A stretch of 11,320 bases of DNA, from assembly GCA_045612485.1 (NCBI GenBank), contig JAZKZE010000022.1, positions 1 to 11,320 of the forward strand. Direction: 5' to 3'. Under the pieces are notes generated by a model. The model searched no databases and was not told the origin of the DNA. It was given only the letters and a program-made list of their open reading frames with translations. The DNA is from RGIG5327 sp045612485 (GTDB taxonomy: Bacteria; Verrucomicrobiota; Lentisphaeria; Victivallales; UBA1829). Each line of letters opens with the position of its first letter. The first letter of the stretch is position 1. This document shows, piece after piece, positions 8,729-11,320 of this stretch. The translations under genes were made by a program, and so were the position numbers.

Positions 8729-8751
8729 TTTTGCCTCCTTCAAAGATTTTC

Positions 8752-8775
8752 GGATCTTCTGTCAAATAAAGATCC
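8752..8775 (-). promoter_or_regulatory. Hairpin just upstream of the pnp ribosome site
   Basis: GGATCTT (8775-8769 on the - strand) pairs perfectly with AAGATCC (8758-8752) around a 10-base loop. It lies 11 bases before the AAGGAGG site of pnp. No T run follows, so it is not a terminator. Leader hairpins before pnp are RNase III targets in enterobacteria; a similar role here is an inference. Confidence 0.5.
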
Positions 8776-8789
8776 TGGATTGATTTTTT

Positions 8790-8924
8790 GCGGAGGAAAT
8801 CAGCCCTGTAACGCAAAAGCCGCAAGTTTTGTCTATCTCTGCGGAATAGCGGCAGCGGACTCCGGAACTTTTCTCTCCCGGGGTACGGTGCCGACCCATT
8901 CCACAGCAAAACTTTTTCCTCCGC
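8790..8924 (-). ncRNA. Long rod-like structured leader RNA upstream of pnp
   Basis: On the - strand these 135 bases can fold into a continuous rod. An outer stem of 10 perfect pairs joins 8915-8924 to 8790-8799. A second stem of 8 perfect pairs joins 8907-8914 to 8824-8831, leaving a one-sided 24-base bulge (8800-8823). A third of 9 pairs joins 8898-8906 to 8839-8847, beside a 7-base bulge. After a small internal loop the apical arm pairs 8889-8893/8850-8854, 8886-8887/8856-8857, 8883-8884/8859-8860 and 8876-8881/8862-8867, with single mismatches between and an 8-base loop. The pairs 8842/8903 and 8866/8877 are G-U on the - strand but C-A mismatches on the +, favouring transcription toward pnp. 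It starts close behind a promoter. It may be an RNase III-processed autoregulatory leader or a separate small RNA; the rod with one large bulge recalls 6S RNA, but I recognise no diagnostic sequence. A 62-codon TTG-start frame crosses it and is probably not coding. Confidence 0.6.
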
Positions 8925-8949
8925 TGTGATTATGGATAAAATTGCTTTA

Positions 8950-8977
8950 AATATAACACATAAAAGAAAAAAAACAA
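8950..8977 (-). promoter_or_regulatory. Likely promoter of the pnp leader and pnp
   Basis: On the - strand, TTGTTT (8977-8972) and TATATT (8955-8950, one mismatch to TATAAT) are spaced by 16 bases, giving a start near 8943. A second possible -10 box, CATAAT, lies closer to the rod RNA and would start the transcript almost at its outer stem. The spacer and flank are T-rich. Both boxes sit between the prc terminator and the leader, which is the expected place. Confidence 0.45.
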
Positions 8978-9010
8978 CTTTTTTTCCCGTTTATCCCTGT
9001 TTTTACTGTG

Positions 9011-9054
9011 AAAAAAATTCTCTCTTCCCCTTTATTGTCCGGAAAAGAGAGAAT
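9011..9054 (-). terminator. Intrinsic terminator of prc
   Basis: On the - strand, a stem of 10 perfect pairs (9054-9045 with 9026-9017) extends to 14 through two G-U and two G-C pairs, with a loop of about 10 bases. It is followed by a run of seven T (9017-9011). It lies 16 bases after the prc stop codon, so pnp must have its own promoter. Confidence 0.88.
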
Positions 9055-9070
9055 AAGCATACTGCTTTTA

Positions 9071-11218
9071 TCAAAGCCCCTTTGCTTTTATGCACCAGGA
9101 GATGTAATCATTGATAACAGCCAGGGCTTCATCCAGATAAATATCGGCAGCTTTTTTCTTTTTATCTCCGGAAGTATCCTGATCGGTTTTCAGAAGTTTT
9201 TCCTGTTCCTCCATAAGTTTTTTCTCTGCCTGGTACTCTTTCCAGCGGACTCCCAGATTCAGAACCACCTCTTTCTTGTCTTTGATCCTTCTGTAGGCTT
9301 CCATATCCTTTTTCAGCTTCTGGAAATCAGGGGATCTTTCCAGTCTTACTGCCGAATGCATACGCAGGAACGGCAGGCACTGGGGAATACCCATACGCAG
9401 AGGTACATAGGGGGATGAGGCGATCTTATCCCAGACCATCGCATGAGGAAGTTTATCTTCCCCCAGCTCCATAAGTTCAGAAAACGAGGGCAGGACTATA
9501 TCCGGCACGACACCCCGCAGCTGGGTGGATTCCCCGTTGATCCGGTAGAATTTTGCATTGGTAAGTTTGAGAGAACCGGCAGGGGAACCCATTCCTAAAA
9601 ATGAGGTATATTTCCCCAGATCGGCAACGGTCTGGACAGTTCCTTTGCCGTGGGTGCGCCTGTCGCCTATGACTATGCCTCTTCTGTAATCCTGAATGGC
9701 TCCGGCAAAGATCTCTGCCGCAGAAGCACTTAAACGGTTGGTGAGTACAACAAGAGGACCGCCGTAAAGAACAAGACCGCCATCCCGGTCAAAGTCCACT
9801 TTGGTGTTTTTGGGGTCACGCACCTGTACCACAGGGCCTTCCGGGATAAAGAGTCCGGTAAGGGTGACTGCCTCCATCAGACTTCCTCCCCCATTGCTCC
9901 GTAAATCAATGATCAAACCATCAATGGGTCCTTCCTTTGCAAAATCCGTAATAATCTTCAAAACATCTTTTGTGGAACTTTTGAAATTCCTGTCACCCCG
10001 GAATGCCGCTTCAAAATCAATATAGAAGGAGGGCAGGGTTATGACGCCTATACGTTTTTCCTTTCCGGAAGGATCTTTGATTTTCCGGATCGTTCCCGCT
10101 GCTTCAGAATCTTTGAGTTTCACCTCATCACGGGTAAGGGTAATGAGTTTCTGTACACTTCCCTGACTCAGTACATACAATGTCACCTTCGTACCTTTTT
10201 TCCCGCGGATATAATTGACAACTTTGGAGATCGGCATATCCAGAAGATCGGTACGTTCCCCGTTTTCCTGTGTGACCGCCGTGATTTTATCCCCCGCTTT
10301 CAGTCTGCCGTCTTTATCCGCCGGACCGCCGGGAATGATTTTTACGATCTTTGTATAACTGTCCTCATTGGTCAGAACAGCTCCTATCCCGACAAGGGAA
10401 AGTTTCATATTGATGTCAAAATCCTCCTGGGTACGGGGGGACATATAAGCGGAATGGGGGTCATACACCTGAAGGAAACTGGTAAGGAAAAGTTCGGCAA
10501 CTTCCTGTGATTCCATGCTGGAATAATATTGTACATACTGATGCACCCTTTTACGGATGCGCTTCTCCGGAGAACTCTTTTTTATTGCAGGAAAATCTTT
10601 TCCGCTTTTTTCTTTTTTATCCGTATTTCCGGCTTTTTCTGTAACTTTTTTCTCTTCCTCTTTTTCCGACATATCCATCATTTTCATAAGAATAATATCA
10701 TTGATGATACGTTTGCCCCAGAGCTTTTCCAGTTCCCTGCGGTCTGCCGCATAAGGCAGTTTGGAACGGTTGGGGGTATAGGTTTCCTTCCCGTAAAGCG
10801 GCACTTTTTCTGCAAGGAACTTTTTAACAAATTTTTCGTATGCTTCCAGTCTCTCTCGGAAACAGAGAAATACCTCAAAGGCAAAAGAAAGATCCCCTGA
10901 TGCCAGACGGAAGGCAACTTTATCCCGGTGGTGGGAAAAGCGTTTTATATCTTCCTGAGTGAAGAAATTCCTGCCGGGGTCAAGGGTTTTGAAATATTCA
11001 TCAAAAAGTGCCTGCGAGATCTCTGTATTGATCTTCTGCTTTTTGAAATGTGCGTGTTCTGTGGTATAGGCGACCACCTTGGCAATAACACTGAGTTTTT
11101 CTGTAGGGGCAAGAGGTTTTTTTTCCTCTTTTTTCTTTACATTTTCTTTGCAGAATATATTGCCGGAAGCAAGGCAGAATATCAACAATAAAATAATATA
11201 CAAACCTTTTTTCTTCAC
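9071..11218 (-). CDS. prc: Carboxyl-terminal processing protease, Prc/Tsp type (peptidase S41A)
   Basis: A 715-residue periplasmic serine protease (E. coli Prc is 682) that cuts proteins from their C-terminal ends; in E. coli it processes FtsI and degrades the cell-wall hydrolase MepS. The start is GTG 11218 with AGGAG at 11226-11230 (7-base spacing). Residues 1-23 form a signal peptide: a KKK start, then a hydrophobic IILLLIFCLASG core. Residues 35-255 are the helical N-terminal domain. It carries a Lys/Glu-rich low-complexity stretch at about 184-220. The family motif DPHSAYMSPR is at 253-262, followed by LVGIGAVL. The PDZ domain is at about 275-362 (GGPADKDGRLKAGD at 297-310). The S41 protease domain is at about 388-575 (DLRSNGGGSL at 438-447), with a Ser-Lys dyad helped by Asp: S499 in SASAAEIF, D510 and K525 in GKGTVQ, by alignment to E. 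coli S430, D441 and K455. A basic helical C-terminal domain (585-715) follows. It appears monocistronic, ending at a strong terminator. Confidence 0.97.
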   Translation of the reverse strand: MKKKGLYIILLLIFCLASGNIFCKENVKKKEEKKPLAPTEKLSVIAKVVAYTTEHAHFKKQKINTEISQALFDEYFKTLDPGRNFFTQEDIKRFSHHRDKVAFRLASGDLSFAFEVFLCFRERLEAYEKFVKKFLAEKVPLYGKETYTPNRSKLPYAADRRELEKLWGKRIINDIILMKMMDMSEKEEEKKVTEKAGNTDKKEKSGKDFPAIKKSSPEKRIRKRVHQYVQYYSSMESQEVAELFLTSFLQVYDPHSAYMSPRTQEDFDINMKLSLVGIGAVLTNEDSYTKIVKIIPGGPADKDGRLKAGDKITAVTQENGERTDLLDMPISKVVNYIRGKKGTKVTLYVLSQGSVQKLITLTRDEVKLKDSEAAGTIRKIKDPSGKEKRIGVITLPSFYIDFEAAFRGDRNFKSSTKDVLKIITDFAKEGPIDGLIIDLRSNGGGSLMEAVTLTGLFIPEGPVVQVRDPKNTKVDFDRDGGLVLYGGPLVVLTNRLSASAAEIFAGAIQDYRRGIVIGDRRTHGKGTVQTVADLGKYTSFLGMGSPAGSLKLTNAKFYRINGESTQLRGVVPDIVLPSFSELMELGEDKLPHAMVWDKIASSPYVPLRMGIPQCLPFLRMHSAVRLERSPDFQKLKKDMEAYRRIKDKKEVVLNLGVRWKEYQAEKKLMEEQEKLLKTDQDTSGDKKKKAADIYLDEALAVINDYISWCIKAKGL

Positions 11219-11247
11219 CTTTTTTCTCCTGTTTTTTCTTCGCTTTT

Positions 11248-11253
11248 ATTATA
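11248..11253 (-). promoter_or_regulatory. Possible -10 box of the prc promoter
   Basis: A perfect TATAAT lies on the - strand at 11253-11248, which would put the start near 11241 and give a leader of about 22 bases before the GTG. I see no good -35 box at the usual 16-18 base distance; the nearest TTG-containing hexamer is about 20 bases upstream. The remaining bases to the window edge (11254-11320) show nothing else. Confidence 0.4.
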
Positions 11254-11320
11254 GAAACGGATTTATTTTTTCCCTGCAAATATTTTTTCTACAAAATGAC
11301 AGCTGCAGAAATGTTTTCCG

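Noticed and set aside
8790..8924. Identification of the leader rod as 6S, SRP or RNase P RNA
   Set aside because: The rod shape loosely fits 6S, but it is short and I could not find diagnostic conserved sequence. It lacks the SRP apical loop motif and is far too short for RNase P.
1..11320. CRISPR array, mobile element, tRNA or defence system
   Set aside because: No regularly spaced repeats, no transposase or integrase frame, no tRNA-like fold noticed, and all genes but two are recognisable housekeeping types.

Overview
The window looks like chromosomal DNA from a Gram-negative bacterium of moderate GC content. It has a Prc-type periplasmic protease with an export signal, clear AGGAG-type ribosome binding sites, and sigma70-like promoters that mostly have 16-base spacers. 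The large orphan protein has a hydrolase-like layout, with beta-sandwich flanks and a GH42-like glutamine-amidotransferase-type fold motif. That layout, together with the style of the housekeeping proteins, makes me think of the PVC group, perhaps Lentisphaerota/Victivallales. This placement is an inference from memory and was not searched. I see no tRNA, rRNA, transposase, integrase, CRISPR array or phage gene.

Layout on the + strand: an AT-rich upstream region with a promoter (184-211), then a 1194-residue protein of unknown function (256-3840), then a YgiQ-family radical SAM protein (3932-5734) with its own likely promoter. On the - strand, reading from the right edge: a Prc/Tsp carboxyl-terminal processing protease with a GTG start (11218-9071) and a strong terminator (9011-9054). 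A promoter (8950-8977) and a long structured leader (8924-8790, plus a second hairpin at 8775-8752) follow, then polynucleotide phosphorylase (8728-6596), a textbook terminator (6532-6566), and a divergent IclR-type regulator (6458-5745). The regulator runs tail to tail into ygiQ with a 10-base gap.

The genes appear to be independent transcription units rather than one operon. pnp and prc are both envelope/RNA quality-control housekeeping genes. The 1194-residue protein and the regulator are the accessory-looking parts, and nothing in the sequence proves a link between them.

The most notable non-protein signal is the pnp leader. Bases 8790-8924 fold on paper into a long rod with stems of 10, 8 and 9 pairs and an apical arm regularly interrupted by 1x1 mismatches. 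Two of its pairs are G-U wobbles only if the - strand is transcribed, which points to an RNA read toward pnp. It may be an RNase III-cleaved autoregulatory leader of pnp or a separate small RNA with a 6S-like rod shape. No defence system or other obvious multi-gene novelty was found.
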